Shown here one piece after another: positions 33,436 to 45,775 of a stretch of DNA of 64,000 nucleotides. This DNA comes from Seminavis robusta (taxonomy: Eukaryota > Bacillariophyta > Bacillariophyceae > Naviculales > Naviculaceae). Below the pieces are notes generated by a model, which was not told the DNA's origin, did not search any database, and saw only the letters and a program-made list of their open reading frames with translations. The position numbers and the translations under genes were made by a program. The DNA lies in contig CAICTM010000026.1 in NCBI GenBank assembly GCA_903772945.1, positions 62,001 to 126,000 of the forward strand, read 5' to 3'. Position 1 is the stretch's first letter; every line of letters starts with the position of its first letter.

Positions 33436-36400
33436 CTATCGTCTGGTGTAGAAGAGAATGTAAGCACCATCACTTGCCAGCACAGCCGCTTCATCGGTAC
33501 CAGAGACGTGCTGATCGTTGCAGCAGAACCATCGACCTTGCACTTGTACATTGGAAAAATAGTGGCCACTTTGAAGGTTTCCACGGTGATTCACAGTTCC
33601 AAACAGGTCGTAAAGCACACTTGGCTCAGAACTGCTTTCATTTGGTTCACCCTTCGAAGGAACGGTGGTAACTTCGCGCCTAGTATTTTCAGGAAGAAGA
33701 GGTACGTTCGTTGGGTGACACGTAATGAGGACAGAGGAAACACTCCATGAATAAAACAATCACGTACCAGTGAGGTAGATGAGGTCCCATGTTCAGCCCC
33801 CGGGCGGGAAACTCCACAAAGTCTTCTATCTTTTTGTTCAAAGCAGGATGGAATCTCTTGAGATGGACACACAGAACCCGTGGCAGACGGGAAAACGTAT
33901 GCTGCTTTTGAGTTGGCGTTTTCTTGTTGCAGGATGGGCAATCAACAGGGTCCGACAGCTTCTCAGGGGCCGTGAAATGTTGCAGGCAGCGGTCAACGTT
34001 GAGCTGGCTTCCACTGGCATTGGGGACGCTTGCTGCACTTGGAATCTGCGACGACATGATTTCATTCAACAGAGGAAGCGAGACGTTCAAGAAAGGCTCT
34101 GAAAGAGTCCGTTTGTTTCCACATTCTTGACACACAAGCACAGATCTCAGTGTTCCCTCAAACAGGTGCTTCACTACATCATGATGAACCGGTTCCTGCG
34201 GCTTTCTAAACGGATTCCCAAGCTGAGCCATTGCGATGGCTTCATCCACGCGTGCTCGGTGTTTACATATTTGCTTCCCAAGGATCTCAAGAAACGCAAG
34301 CAAAAACTCGTGTGAATCGCGTTGTTGGTATCCCTTCAGGTGGTCCATGCCGCCGCTCTTCCATGCAGCCAAAAGCATCTTGGTCGGCAACAATGGCATG
34401 CCTTGTGATGCCATCTTCTCCTCGTCCATTGAGGAGATCTCGTTGAACAATTCCACCACTCCCCGTCTTGGTCTGGCCGACAGATCGTTGAGAATACCAA
34501 CAACATCGCGGCCCCTCGATCGACCGTAGTATTCCAGCATGAGCGAATCCATCTGCCAAGAGTCCAAAACCACAAGTCAGTCTACCATCGTATGTTTTCT
34601 CTCGATTCGATTCGACTCGACTCGATTCGACTCGACAACATCGGTTGCCAGGACTTACCTCACAGGCCAAACACACGTTGTCAGTCACTTTCGCCTTGTC
34701 GCTGGGGTCAACGTGACGATACTTCTCACAAGCAGCATGATGATGTCCAATGTCCTGGAAGGAAAGGCGAGGATGAAGCTTCAGACTACTGTACGTCTAT
34801 GGCGCAAGATCAAATATGCACCACACTTATTTCCGCACTCACCTTCAGAAAGTAGCGCTGGAGGGGAATGCAGTGGATCAAACACTGAAGAATAGCTGTC
34901 ATGAAGCAGGTATTGCCAAGGTTGAACATTCCAACCGGTGCTGTGATCTTCCAACGTTCTGCCGAAGCTGATGCAGTGTCAGTCACTTCCCAGTGGATCA
35001 GTGGCAACAAATCGTCTGCTCCCCAAACCCTTACCTTTCTTGTTCTGGTCAATCATGTAGTCCAGGGTGCGCCGTCCAAGCAGAGACCACTCTGTGTCCC
35101 ACACTTTGCCCTCGAACACGGCCTGCCTGATCATGCAAAGCCTGACAGTTTCCGTGTGTTCGTCTGGAACCAGAGCTGGATACGTTGCCTTGACGCCTCT
35201 CCAGATGATACCATACTCTTCCACGTGAGCAAACTCCAAAGGGGAAAACCCCCGCATGAGTGGATGATCACTCCATGCTAACCACGGAATTTTGCTTTCC
35301 AAGTCGAGGCGCTCTCGCTCTTGATCGAAGACTCTGTGATAGACGAAGTCACCACAAGGAAAACAGAAAACTTGTGCTCGAGCCCCACAGGATACGGCTG
35401 TGCATGATGAGACATACACTACACAACGAACCGACGAGAATTCAACAGAACAACCACAGCTTACCAAACTTGTGTCCCGACAAGAACAAATGCTGAAGAA
35501 TGTGCTGGTGTTTCGACTCTGGTGCTACCGACGCTGGACCGCATCCAATGAAGGAGCATTCGAGACACTGCAAAATTTCGTCCCCCGAAAACTGCCATGA
35601 CTTGTTTGCGGGGCACAGCTGGCAGGTTCGTCGCGTGGTCTCGGCAGTCGACCATTTCTCTGCTGTTTCTGTTGATGACTTCTTCCGAGCAGAAGCTTCC
35701 TCTTTGATATACGCTCTCCTCGACGCTCGGAACTGATCCAACCATCGCTCAACCGTAAGACGAGCAGCTTCCTTTTCCTTCATCCACCTTTGCTGTTCTG
35801 CTGCATCAATGACAGTTATGGGACGCTCGTCTGTGTATTGTGATGCTCCCGGTAGATTTTGCAATGCACTGTTTGACGTTCCACTGAACTGTGCCTCCAG
35901 TTTTCGTTTTTTGCTCTTCTTTTTGGTATTGCCGTATCGTTTGGCTAGAAGGGATCGTATGATTTGGACTTGCTCCTCTTGCCGGCTGAGTTCCAGGAAG
36001 CGAGCCTCGGAAAGATGATACTCTGGCTTGTTGGTGGAAGAAGTAGCAGCAGTGGCTCCCGATGCAGTTGCTTCCTCAGATTTCTTTACCATTGCACTCG
36101 AGGATGTTGCGCCAGTGGGTGTTGAGGACGGAGAGGCTTGATTGGAAGGCGACGACGAGTGAGTTGGTCCACTAGTATTGATAGGTTTGGGCGGCTGTTT
36201 CCCCATATTGTGTTTCTTTGCCTTTTGTTCTGATCCCCCGTGTTCGCTGCTGCTGGAATCTTTCCCTGTGCCATCTGTCTTTGTCCCACCAGGTCGTACC
36301 GCGGGCTGTTTTTTGCCACTCCCCTTTCCTGAATTAGGATCCTTTTTGTTGGTAGCTGTTGCATCCTTCATCTCGACGTCTCCGCCTGTTGCAGCGTCGT

Positions 36401-37295
36401 CCTTGCCTGATGCATCTTGCAATTTGGTTTCATTTTCCTTGTCTTTCAATTTCCCCTTCCCACCAGTTGTAGTGCTGGTTGTGTGGTCCTTTGTACCCTC
36501 TTGGTCCTTCTTGTTGCCCTTGTTAGCCTTGGGACTACTGGCAGCACTTTGTGGACTATCCACTTGCATTGTTTTCACTTCGGCTACGGGTGACGCAAAC
36601 GAAACCGAAGTGCTCTGGGATGCCGATGATGCTGGTTTGGCGGGTGATGATATAGCCGGGGAAGTGGCTGCTGAAGAAGCCACACCATCAGTGGGTTGAT
36701 CAGTTGCTTTGGATGGCGAAGATGCCGCGCTTGTTGTCGCCTCTGCCTTGGAATCAGTGTTGTTATTGCTAGGATATGCCGCTGTGGATGTTGCGTGTAT
36801 TGGTTTGGGTGCATGTGGATTGGGGGTGTTGAATTCGTGAACGACATGTTTTTTGGTGAGTGGAAAGAACCGTTCTGGAATTCCTGCCTGAGAAAAGGCC
36901 ACTGTCCGCTGCTGTTCTTCCCCGTACATCCATGGTGAGCTCTTGCTGTTTCGTTGTATTTCAACGACGGTGGAGTTTTCTTCCAACTGCGAAGACAAAT
37001 GCAGCGAATGCACGGGATTCAAAAGCCTCAAAGGCTGCGTCTTCAAGCCCGTGGCATTCTTGCAAAAATCCAACTCGAGCATGTTGGGCAACCATCGCTC
37101 CAAATGAGGACATTGGCAGGATTCGCTCAGCAACAAATCACAAAACCCGGAAGGAGCGTCACAGGTTTCCTTCATGCGAATCGATGCCTCTTCCACGGCA
37201 GCAGGACGCTTCAATTTCGCTTCAATTCTCCATAGCATTGCCGTTCGAGGTGGGGGCTGCTTGATCGTGTTGTTGCTGCTGCTAGACTGAGACAT
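33436..37295 (-). CDS. USP22/Ubp8-like ubiquitin C-terminal hydrolase
   Basis: Six exons: 37295-35465, 35397-35035, 34967-34843, 34754-34659, 34552-33768 and 33679-33436, giving 1147 residues. All junctions are GT-AG and restore family sequence. Residues about 570-660 are a ZnF-UBP domain (CQLCPANKSWQF, CLECSFIGCG, GHKF, VFCFPCGDFVY). The USP catalytic domain follows with the Cys box NLGNTCFMTAILQ, a QQRDSHEFLLAFLE block, a zinc ribbon (CQECG and CPSCNKK) and the His box NHRGNLQSGHY with a WFCCNDQHV partner. ZnF-UBP plus USP is the layout of USP22/Ubp8, the histone H2B deubiquitinase of SAGA. The first ~550 residues are extra: a short conserved-looking part, then a Ser/Thr/Ala/Pro/Lys-rich disordered stretch. 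Membership of SAGA is inferred. Confidence 0.88.
34602..34638. repeat. Pentamer microsatellite in an intron
   Basis: A run of ATTCG/ACTCG pentamers lies within the fourth intron of the USP22-like gene (34658-34553). The same motif forms a longer run at 56806-56860. Confidence 0.85.
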
Positions 37296-37600
37296 GCTTC
37301 AATTTGTCTATACGTGTGGTAGTTGATTGTTAGCGGTGTGGCTACTACCGCTCTCGAAGTTGGGAAAAACTGGGAAGCATGATTTGCCATGGTCGCATCA
37401 TCGATCGTTGCCGTGCCGCGACGGATGAGGAGTTGTCGAATGAATCGATTACTAGTAGATTTGATTCGATTGTGTTCGAATCTTAGCTGTTGACCGCTTT
37501 GACGGCTAAATGCTCCCAAAACACGTCACATCGTCATTCTTCTTGTATGCTTGTTGGGACCGTCCTCGTTGTCCCCTTCACAACAAACTTTAAATAATTT
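37296..37600. promoter_or_regulatory. Bidirectional spacer between USP22-like and carotenoid oxygenase genes
   Basis: The start codons are divergent and 305 bp apart, so both promoters must lie here. An ATTCGAATC-like palindromic word and TTTAAATAATTT just before the right-hand ATG are visible. No specific site is assigned. Confidence 0.45.
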
Positions 37601-39415
37601 ATGGTGATCTTACAGGACCGGTATCATTCTTTCGATAGCAGCATGTCCCACTCATCCAAAGCAACTCGCATCCCTTGGCTGTCTCAGTCGGTGCTGCTGC
37701 TACCGCTGGTGTTAGTACTTTTATTCCCCTTCACAGCGGCTTTGTCCAGTCCAACCACAGGCACCAAAACCAAGGCCAGTACTCCCCAATACGACTACAA
37801 TGCTCCTGGTTTGTCCATTGGAGGTGCCGACATGGCTGCCTACAGCAAAGGTCATGTTGCGAGCACTAAAGACTACGAACCCATGGCCTTGAACCTCAGC
37901 GATGATGCTCAGTCATTGCTACCCTCTGATTTCCCTATTGGAACATTCTACAAAAATGGTCCTGGTGGATACCGGTCAGAAGATGGCACGCCCTATTTGC
38001 ATCCATTTGACTGCAACGGCAAGATATTGGCCCTCACATTGGATGCCGACAAACAGCAGGCCGTCTATCGCTATAAGCACATTGAAACTCCAAAGTACCA
38101 GCAAGATTGTGCCACCGGGACCATGTCGGAACGAGGCTTCTTTGGAACACAACGTTCCGGTGGTTGGCTGGGAAATATCTTTCAAGGAATGGATCCCAAA
38201 AACCCTGCCAATACAGCCGTACTATTGACTGATGATCAGCAGCAACTGTTTGCCTTGTGGGAGGCTGGTAGACCCTTTGCCATGGATCCGCTGACCTTGG
38301 AGACCAAGGGAGAAGAGTTCTGTGGATTCTTGGATACTCAGACTAGCTTCTCGGCTCATCCACGCTACGACCCCAAAGCCAAGACATACACCAACTTTTG
38401 TACCCGCCGACCAGCACCTGGAGAAGAAACCTCCACAGTGACATTCCAGGAAGTTGACTCGTCGACTTTTCAAAGCAACAAGAATGGTTTGAAGCTCGAA
38501 TTGCCAGGAATCATCATGACACATGACATGGTCTTGAGTGAAAACCACATTGTGTTTCCCTGGGTCGAAGCCAAGGTGAATGGACCCAATGCTCTCAAGG
38601 CTATCCTTGGTTTACTCCCGCCCTTTGCATTGGTGGAAACCCTTCCGTTGGACATGGTACGATACATTGTCATCCCTCGAGATCTTTTGAGTGAACAAGT
38701 GATCACCGTTGAAGATGTGTTTGCAGACGACCGAATCAAAATCGTCGAAGCACCCTTTCATATGGCCGTCCACTTCACAAATGCCTACGAAACAAACGAC
38801 AACAATCTGGTTTTTGAAGCAGCCTGCTTGGTTGGAAAGAGTCACAGCTATGGAGTAGATGAGATGGCTAGTTCGGGGAAGCCACTCTGGGAAGCCTTTG
38901 ACTGGGATAGCAGTGACCCACAGCAGCTTGAACAGTTTGAAATTGACCTGGATACTGGCAAACTGGTGCAGATGGAAACCATCGGGAACGAGTCTATTGA
39001 GTTTGTTGTGGTGCCTCGGTACCGATTTACTCGGCCCCACGATTTCGTTTTTTCCTTGGGAGTGCACAAGGCCAGCTTTGATGGAGGCAAGGGAGCTATT
39101 TCGCCCTATGGAAGCATCCGAAAGATCAATCTCAAGACAAAGGAGCAAGATGTTTTTTCCTTTGCTCCCTATGAATTTGTGCATGATGGCGACGTGGTTC
39201 CAAAGGTTGGGGCCAACTTGGACCAGGATGAGGGTGCCGTGTATTTTGTGACAGTTATCACGAATGGAGAGGACTTGACTTCCGACTTGGTGATCTTGGA
39301 TGGGGAAAACATTGCGGCGGGCCCCGTCACGCGTATTCGTCTCCCAGAGATTGTGCCCGCCAATGGCCTCCATGGATACTTCTTTGAGGGGGAAAACCGT
39401 TTCTCGTTTGACTAG
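37601..39415 (+). CDS. Carotenoid cleavage oxygenase (RPE65/CCD family)
   Basis: Single exon, 604 residues. These non-haem iron enzymes split carotenoid double bonds to give apocarotenoids. The four expected iron-binding histidines are visible: SAHPRYD, MTHDMVL, HFTNAYE and LHGYFFE at the C-terminal end. The substrate-entry and YKNGPG (F.NGPN-like) motifs also fit. The N-terminus has a hydrophobic stretch (VLLLPLVLVLLFPFTAALSS) that can act as a signal peptide, followed by a Thr/Lys/Ser-rich region, consistent with plastid targeting, though no aromatic residue sits at the cleavage point. A second Met at residue 15 could also start translation. Exact substrate and cleavage site cannot be told from sequence. 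Confidence 0.92.
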   Translation: MVILQDRYHSFDSSMSHSSKATRIPWLSQSVLLLPLVLVLLFPFTAALSSPTTGTKTKASTPQYDYNAPGLSIGGADMAAYSKGHVASTKDYEPMALNLSDDAQSLLPSDFPIGTFYKNGPGGYRSEDGTPYLHPFDCNGKILALTLDADKQQAVYRYKHIETPKYQQDCATGTMSERGFFGTQRSGGWLGNIFQGMDPKNPANTAVLLTDDQQQLFALWEAGRPFAMDPLTLETKGEEFCGFLDTQTSFSAHPRYDPKAKTYTNFCTRRPAPGEETSTVTFQEVDSSTFQSNKNGLKLELPGIIMTHDMVLSENHIVFPWVEAKVNGPNALKAILGLLPPFALVETLPLDMVRYIVIPRDLLSEQVITVEDVFADDRIKIVEAPFHMAVHFTNAYETNDNNLVFEAACLVGKSHSYGVDEMASSGKPLWEAFDWDSSDPQQLEQFEIDLDTGKLVQMETIGNESIEFVVVPRYRFTRPHDFVFSLGVHKASFDGGKGAISPYGSIRKINLKTKEQDVFSFAPYEFVHDGDVVPKVGANLDQDEGAVYFVTVITNGEDLTSDLVILDGENIAAGPVTRIRLPEIVPANGLHGYFFEGENRFSFD

Positions 39416-40450
39416 AATGTTAGAGCGGAGTGGTGTAGAGAAGAGAAAGACAATAGATCATTGATAGTGCGAAGATGAGAGTGAAGACTACTGGTACTCA
39501 GTCACTCTTTGCTGAAGGGTAAAAAGAATACAGAAGTAGACGTTACAAACAGTGAGTCAAGTCCTCTGGGCTACGTAGCCCCCATGAAATTTTGCACCTA
39601 CCAGGAATGTAGAGAGGGAGGTGCTATGGCGCAGATTGATGCGGCTAGCCAGATGGTACCGCACGGTACGAAGAGCGCCCAAGAAAAGCGTCCATGCTTT
39701 CAGCCAAGCTTTGTGGCAACAGTCCCCCCACCCCGAGTTTTGCGAACTTGAGTGTTGTTTGCGCTTCCCTTGAGGATGAGAAAACTATTCATGTACTGTA
39801 CATACTAGCTAGTACGCTAGTTGCCTGTCCCTCCGGCTGTCGGTACCGGAGGCGGTAGGATGGAGTTGGCTCATATCATACAGCGACAACTTCTTGGAAG
39901 AATAACTACGACGTACTAGGTTACTAGCTATCATAGCTAGCTAGCTACTAGCTAGAGGGCAGGAGCCATGCCGGTCCGGTACCGGTACATGCATGGGAGG
40001 GGCAGCCAAATAAATTGTGAGATTGTGAGTGCTGTTTGCAAAGCTTATCTTGTATTCAAGGTGAGAAGTATTCAGAAAAACAGCACGTAGTCATCATGAC
40101 GTCATGTTGAACTCAGGCAATGTTGTTTCTTCATGGCTGAATATCTATGCTTTGTGCAGGTGCCAGGGGGAACCTGGAAAAGATCGCGAGAATGGTACGC
40201 ACTTCCACTGCGGGATTTCGACGTCGCTTGGGAGCCCTTCGTTGCCTGCTGGTGTTAGTTGCAGTTGGACTAGTTGATGCAAACATCAGGACACCGTGGC
40301 CAAGAACCAGAGAAGAAGCATTGATGGAGTGAGTGAGTGTAGCAGCCGCATGGTTTTTTCTTCCTTTTCTTCTGCTGCAACACTGCAACTTGGTCCGTGG
40401 TTCTGCTGAGCGTCGACAACAGGCGCCATCCAAAATTCAAGAACCGGGCC
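39416..40450. other. Spacer rich in CTAG and GGTACC words
   Basis: About 1.0 kb. GGTACC/CCGGTACC words occur at 39655-39670, 39840-39850 and 39970-39993, and a CTAGCTAGCTACTAGCTAG run near 39935-39955. A plus-strand frame at 40147-40332 just upstream of the mTERF gene starts with ATG but has no link to it by splicing that I can justify. No gene is called. Confidence 0.45.
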
Positions 40451-42774
40451 ATGAGGCTGACAAGAGCTTTTGCTCTGCTCTCTGCCGTATCGGTAGCTAG
40501 TAGCTTATCTGCAGGGAACCAGAATCCAAGACAACCTCCAAGGTCTGAGCGGCGAAGAGGATCCCCTTTTGCTGCCAGTGATCCCAATGCAATATCCTCG
40601 GCATCGAGAAGAGCATCTCGAGCGACAACAGGTGAGTTGAGGTTTGCAGAAGCGGCATGGGCGGGATACCCTTTTACTCACCTCGTTTAGCGTGGTTTCA
40701 TTCCAATGCAGACGTCTTTGCCGACGTTTCTCCTGCAAATGATAGACGGAAACAAAAAGCTCGAAAACGGGTAGCTCCACGGCCTCCTTTGGTTGATTCA
40801 GCATTGCTGAGATTTCTGTCCAAGCAGAAGCTTATAAGGGAGAAAGGCAACGAAGTTCAGCCACAGAGTCCTGCAGTTCCTCCTTTATCCTCGCCACAAG
40901 AAAGTAGGAACACTAGTCAGCAGAAAGTTAGAGCTGATGAGCCGGAGACAATACCACAGAATCCACTACGAGCCGAAGAGAAATTAGTTGCCGACCCAAC
41001 TTATTCCCAAATTGAGACAGAGCTAGCAGCTAAGCTGGTAGAAGCTCAGGAACAAGCTCAAATGGATGCCTTAACGAAAGCAGATGATACTCTGGACCAA
41101 TGGATGGGACAGTTCAACAAAAACCGAATAGCCAAAGTTCTGATGGCCACGGGTCAAGGAGTGGATGAACAACTGGCCATGGAAGCAGGAGATTGTGTAC
41201 AACGACATGTATTGGCTCGAACCGCACGGCGTCGAGTTCGGGAGTTTCTCAAGGAGAGAGATACCATGTGGGTTAATGGCTTGGATAAGGATGGAGGCGA
41301 CACCAGAAACAAATCTGTCAGCAAGGCAACGACAAATGGCAGCAGGACCACTACAAGGCAACAACCAGATTACGGATTCACTGACGTGGTAGATCTCCTG
41401 CTGGAAAACGGACTGAATGCCAAAGATATCGCGACAATCCTTACGCATACACCGAGTGTTGCTCTGATGAGACCAAAGCGAGGAGAAGAGGAATTGGGAG
41501 GAGAAACCCTTGAAGAAACAGTTCAGAGGGCGCTGTCGGGTTTGCTCTGCACTACGCTCAAACTGCGACGATATGATGCGCGAAAGGTGCTACGGAACTC
41601 TCCTGGACTTCTCACCAAGAGAGGTTCCACGTCAGCTCAGCAAGTCGTTGCAGCCATGGCCAAGGTGGGGGTCTCTACATCGTCTATTGCACGAGATAAG
41701 AATGCTTTGCCAGGACTCTTGTCAAGGCCTCCCGCAGCTCTCTTTCGTCTGATGGCATTTCTTAGCAGTGACGCTATTCGAATGCCCATAAGCCAAATAG
41801 GCCCTCTGATTCGAAGAAAGGTCGCATTGGAGCTTTTGGATGCAGTTGTACATGTTCCTCGATTCGACGTCGAGAACAATGCAACCGCCGCAGCATTTTC
41901 CCCGGGACAGGCGAGGGCCGCATCGGATTCCAAGATATTACCCGCATTTATTGGTCGTTCCATGGAAGAACGGAAAAAACTCATCGACAACACCTACGAC
42001 AAAATGTCGACGACAGCATGGACGCTGCGGAATGAAATTGGAACTTCGGACCTGGGGAAAGTCATTGCAGCATATCCAGGTGTGCTTCTCTTGGATGCCT
42101 CTGAGCAGATCCTTCCAGTTGCCTCGTATCTGATGAAGGAGTTAGGTATCTGGGAAGATGACCTGGCCCGAGTGCTACAACTGTATCCTACTTTGCTCGG
42201 AATGCCCATTTCAGAGATGAAAGAAGTTGTTTCATTCATTCTTGTCCAAGGGGTTGAAGAAGAGAATCTGCCAACCATTTTCAGATCATTTCCCGCCCTG
42301 CTCACCTTGAATATTGAACGGGATATGACACCCGTTGCCAGCTTCTTGGGGTCAATTGGCATCAAGAATGTAGGTCGCTTCATTTCGAGATTGCCACCCA
42401 TTTTAGGATATTCTGTGGAACGAGACTTGATCCCAAAGTGGGAAATAGTGCGAGACATATACACATACCCAAGCTTTGAGCTTTCCAAGTTCCCTGCTTT
42501 CTTTTCGTATCCATTGGATCGAATTAAGGCGAGATTTGAGTATCTTCGCGACGTGAAGCGGCTGCCCATCTCCTTGATCGCTCCAGACTTGGTGCTACGT
42601 TACGGCGACAAGGACTTTGCGGTAAAGGTTGCTGGTGACGGAGACGAAGGTCAAGCCTATGCGGACTTTGTTGAACAGAAGCGACAAGAAAACCAGGGAC
42701 CTCGAAGAGGAAAGCGGAGAAGAAGAAATTTGCCACGAAAGACGACAACATCCAAGAGAAAGATGACGCAATAG
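40451..42774 (+). CDS. mTERF family protein, probably organellar
   Basis: Two exons, 40451-40631 and 40712-42774, with an 80-nt intron (GTGAGT donor, AATGCAG acceptor) joining SRATT to DVFADVS; 747 residues. mTERF proteins bind organellar nucleic acid and act in transcription termination, splicing or ribosome assembly. The first exon encodes a presequence (LTRAFALLSAVSVASSLSAG, then basic) typical of organelle targeting. The C-terminal half has a series of about eight mTERF repeats of ~35 residues with the signature leucine/proline spacing, for example VLQLYPTLLGMPISEM, TIFRSFPALLTLNIE, FISRLPPILGYSVE and LSKFPAFFSYPLD. The tail is Lys/Arg-rich. Plastid versus mitochondrion cannot be decided. 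Confidence 0.87.
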
Positions 42775-43797
42775 CGACGAGAAGCGTCAATCGACGGAAG
42801 CAACCTTGCACATATAGTACGTTTATTTGTACATACAACAACAGCGGCTAGAAGCTACTGGCTACAACTAGACAGGCTTGCTAACAACTATAGAAACCAA
42901 CGAAGGGCCTAATCGCTTCCGAGCTTTGAAGGGATCAAACAAAGAATTCGAAGTGGCTGGTGCTAAGGTTTCATGAGCTCGTCAAAGTATGGCTCACTTT
43001 CCCTCATCACCCCAGTCTACATGACGCTGCGGTTTCCACATACAGGATTCCATTATGAACTGAAGTGGAGGAAGTTGAGTAGCAGTGCTAGCAAGTAGGA
43101 AGAGGCTGCTGGATGCCAATCATGCCATTGAACCAACGGCGTCGTGGTGGGTTTGGTGAAAGCACCTTCTTGGGCATTTCAATTACCGGTGCTCTGGTTG
43201 ACAACAAGACGATGAAGCAGAGGATCTGCAGCAAAGTACTGCGAGGGATATTGTCCCCAAGCTCAAAATTTTATTTGCAACAACTCTGCAGACATTAGTG
43301 CCAGCAAGAAAGCAGGCTCTTGTCTGGGTATGATGTTGTCTACCAGTTCGGAGTTCGGCCCTTTCAATGCACTCACAACCAAGGCAATTCATCTCTCCCT
43401 ATTTGGTTCTTAACAAATCAGACATACGACGTCAAGATTGGCCCCGCAGTTGGTTCCCCCATCCCACAGAGCCTTTCCCTGAGTTTCAGGTTCTATTCCC
43501 CCAAGCTTGGCCCATTGCTGGCTTGGGGACAAATCGAAACAGTACAATCATGATCGTATCAATCCAAGATAGCTATCTGTAGTTCCTGACCGGTGTTTTG
43601 CATCTCTGCTGGATTTTATTTTAGTCACGTGATTATTCGTGACTTGAAGTCTGTCCTTTGTCCAATGCATTCGTCATCGTGGAGAACTTGCTTTGAAGAA
43701 GTGCGTGTTGTTGCTCGATGGCGGCCATGTAGCAGTTGAAGGATCCGCAGCGAAGAACCCGCAAACTTGCTCACAACTTTTCTATTACATTGAAACC
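42775..43797. other. Spacer upstream of a plastid gene
   Basis: About 1.0 kb. Short frames around 43113-43553 lack domain or targeting features and I reject them as genes. One TACCGGT word lies near 43185. The 5' leader of the next gene is at the right end. Confidence 0.4.
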
Positions 43798-44806
43798 ATG
43801 AAGCTTTCTGCCGTTGCTGCTCTCCTTGCCCTTTCGGGCGCCTCTGCCTACACCACACCCAGCCGTGCTTCCCTTCGAAGCATGGGACAGAAGTCTGTTG
43901 GCGTTAGCAGTGGACCCCAGCGCAATGCTGGCTCCACCTTGAAGATGGAAGGTGAGACGGATATATCCTGTCTACTAGCTAGCAAGCTAGTGATCTCTTG
44001 TGCTATGAGATAATGAAGCCAAAATGCTACTTATGAGTCTCCTGAAGTAGTTCAAAGGCTGCGGATTGGTGCTTGTGGCCCATGTCTGGACACCATCATC
44101 ATAGAATTGTTTTCTGATGGTCTGGTTAGCTTAGCTTTGTACCTGTAGTGTGGGACTCACCTGTCCAATGTGCTTTGTGTTTGTTCAATGGTCTTGTGAC
44201 TATGTAGATTTCGGTCTCTTCAAGGGCACCAAATTGAGCTTTGATGATGCGTGGGCTGGTGAGGTTGTCATCTCCGAGAGTGCCTTGGAGTCCAAGCTTA
44301 ACGAGGACGGTCTGCGATTCCGAATGAACAGAACCCCAGAGGAAGCCGCCGAGTGTGGAGACATGTACGACCTTCCCGGATTCACTGTCAACCTCCCCTT
44401 GATTGGAGAGACCTACCTTGGACCTCCCAAGGTTGCTGACATCTGGGAAGCTATTGGTTTCACTGCCACATCCAACAACGAGGCCCGACAACAAGAAAAG
44501 CTGAAGGCCATTGAAAAGGCCCGCAACTCCAACAAGGGTGTCTTGAACGGACCCGGAAAGGAAATCCGTGCCGAATGGCTCGAGAAGTACGGATACCCCC
44601 GTCTGGTAGGATCTGGAGGTATCTTCTACGCTGATCAGCTCTCCACCGACAAGCAGCCCATGGGAGGATTCAACATGGGAAAGAGTGGAAGCATCTGGCC
44701 CGTTCCCGAAGTTGTTGAAGAAGGACAATACGGAGGAGAGAAAGGATGGGGAATGAAAAAGGCCGGACGTGCCGTCGATGATCTTCCCCCAAACACCAAG
44801 TTCTAA
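43798..44806 (+). CDS. Unrecognised plastid-targeted protein
   Basis: Two exons, 43798-43951 and 44208-44806; the 256-nt intron (GTGAGA...TGTAG) joins KMED and FGLFKG in frame, giving 250 residues. The N-terminus is a textbook bipartite plastid presequence: signal peptide LSAVAALLALSGASA, cleavage before YTTPSRASLR, then a Ser/Arg-rich transit part ending near LKMED. The mature protein has conserved-looking blocks FDDAWAGEVVISESALESK, AAECGDMYDLPGFTVNLPL, GETYLGPPKVADIWEAIGF and a Gly-rich end (YGGEKGWGMKKAGRAVDDLP). I do not recognise the family. A role in the thylakoid or photosystems would be a guess. Codon usage appears strongly biased (GGA, TCC, AAG), as in highly expressed diatom genes. 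Confidence 0.75.
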
Positions 44807-45775
44807 ATAATGTACATCTTTTAGAAACAAAATGGCCATGTTGGCAATAGCTAGCCTGCAGCAGACAATTTTTCTCTCATTTGTTTTTAACAAACGTATT
44901 ACTTATCAACGCTACCAGTATCTAATGCTACTTCAACTAATACAGAGCATTCAAGGCATAGGAGATGCTGTTTGAAAGAACCTTCCACCCTTACCATCAA
45001 CTTGAAAGAGAGTCATCAGGAGGACGAGAACGCAATTCTGTAACCACTTCACCCAGGTGCATGGGCTGGGTTACTGACCTCAATAGCTTGTTGCTCATCC
45101 CTGAAGTTCCTTTGGCGCATCTTGAAGCAGGGGCGGTTTCATAGCAGCAAACGATAGCAAATCCCTCTCCCGTCCATAATCGCATGCGCCACTAATTTTT
45201 TAGCGGTACTCTGGCTAGCTAGCTACTAGCTAGTACACCAGCAAAGGTGGGGATGTGGGGATCATCAAGGCGATCGAAAGGTCTTTGATTTCCTCATTTA
45301 AAACCGCAAAGCTGTTAGTTTTTGCCATCAGATATAAATACAGTAATGTTGTGTGGTGATGTCAGTCAATCTTCCGCCGTTCGAGGCTTTTGGTTGGCTG
45401 TTCATTCAGGCTGAGAGAGACTTCAGAAGTCACGTTCGTTGACAGACATCAGCTCATGGGAAGAAAGGCAGGAGAGGACAACATTCTCGGTGGAATTGGT
45501 CTTTTTATGCATTCTTCATTGGAGTGTGGTACTAGTAATCTAACTAAAGAGAGGTGAGCATGGTGTTATCGGTTGCTTTGCTGCTCGTCTGTTTGCTGCA
45601 TTTGATAGATATTTTGGAGTTGTTCGCTACCTTTTTTGCTGAGGAGTGACTCCAATGCTTCTTTTGAGGCGAAAGCGTTATTTGGTTTCATGAGTCTTGT
45701 GGGAAAGATGGAAATATTCCCAGTCATCTCACTTTTTGCTGCATTTGGTTGACAGATTTGTATTGGAGAAAGAAT
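44807..45775. other. Spacer between two plastid genes
   Basis: About 970 bp without a supportable gene. It has a GGCTAGCTAGCTACTAGCTAG word near 45212-45233, given here as GGCTAGCTAGCTA followed by CTAGCTAG. A TTG-led extension of the next frame is not used as a start. Confidence 0.4.

Noticed and set aside
37470-37490. A GTTCGAATC word resembling a tRNA T-loop (B box)
   Set aside because: No A box or cloverleaf could be drawn at the correct distance on either strand.
40147-40332. ATG frame just upstream of the mTERF gene as an extra exon
   Set aside because: No splice pair joins it in frame to the presequence exon, which already has its own ATG and a complete targeting sequence.
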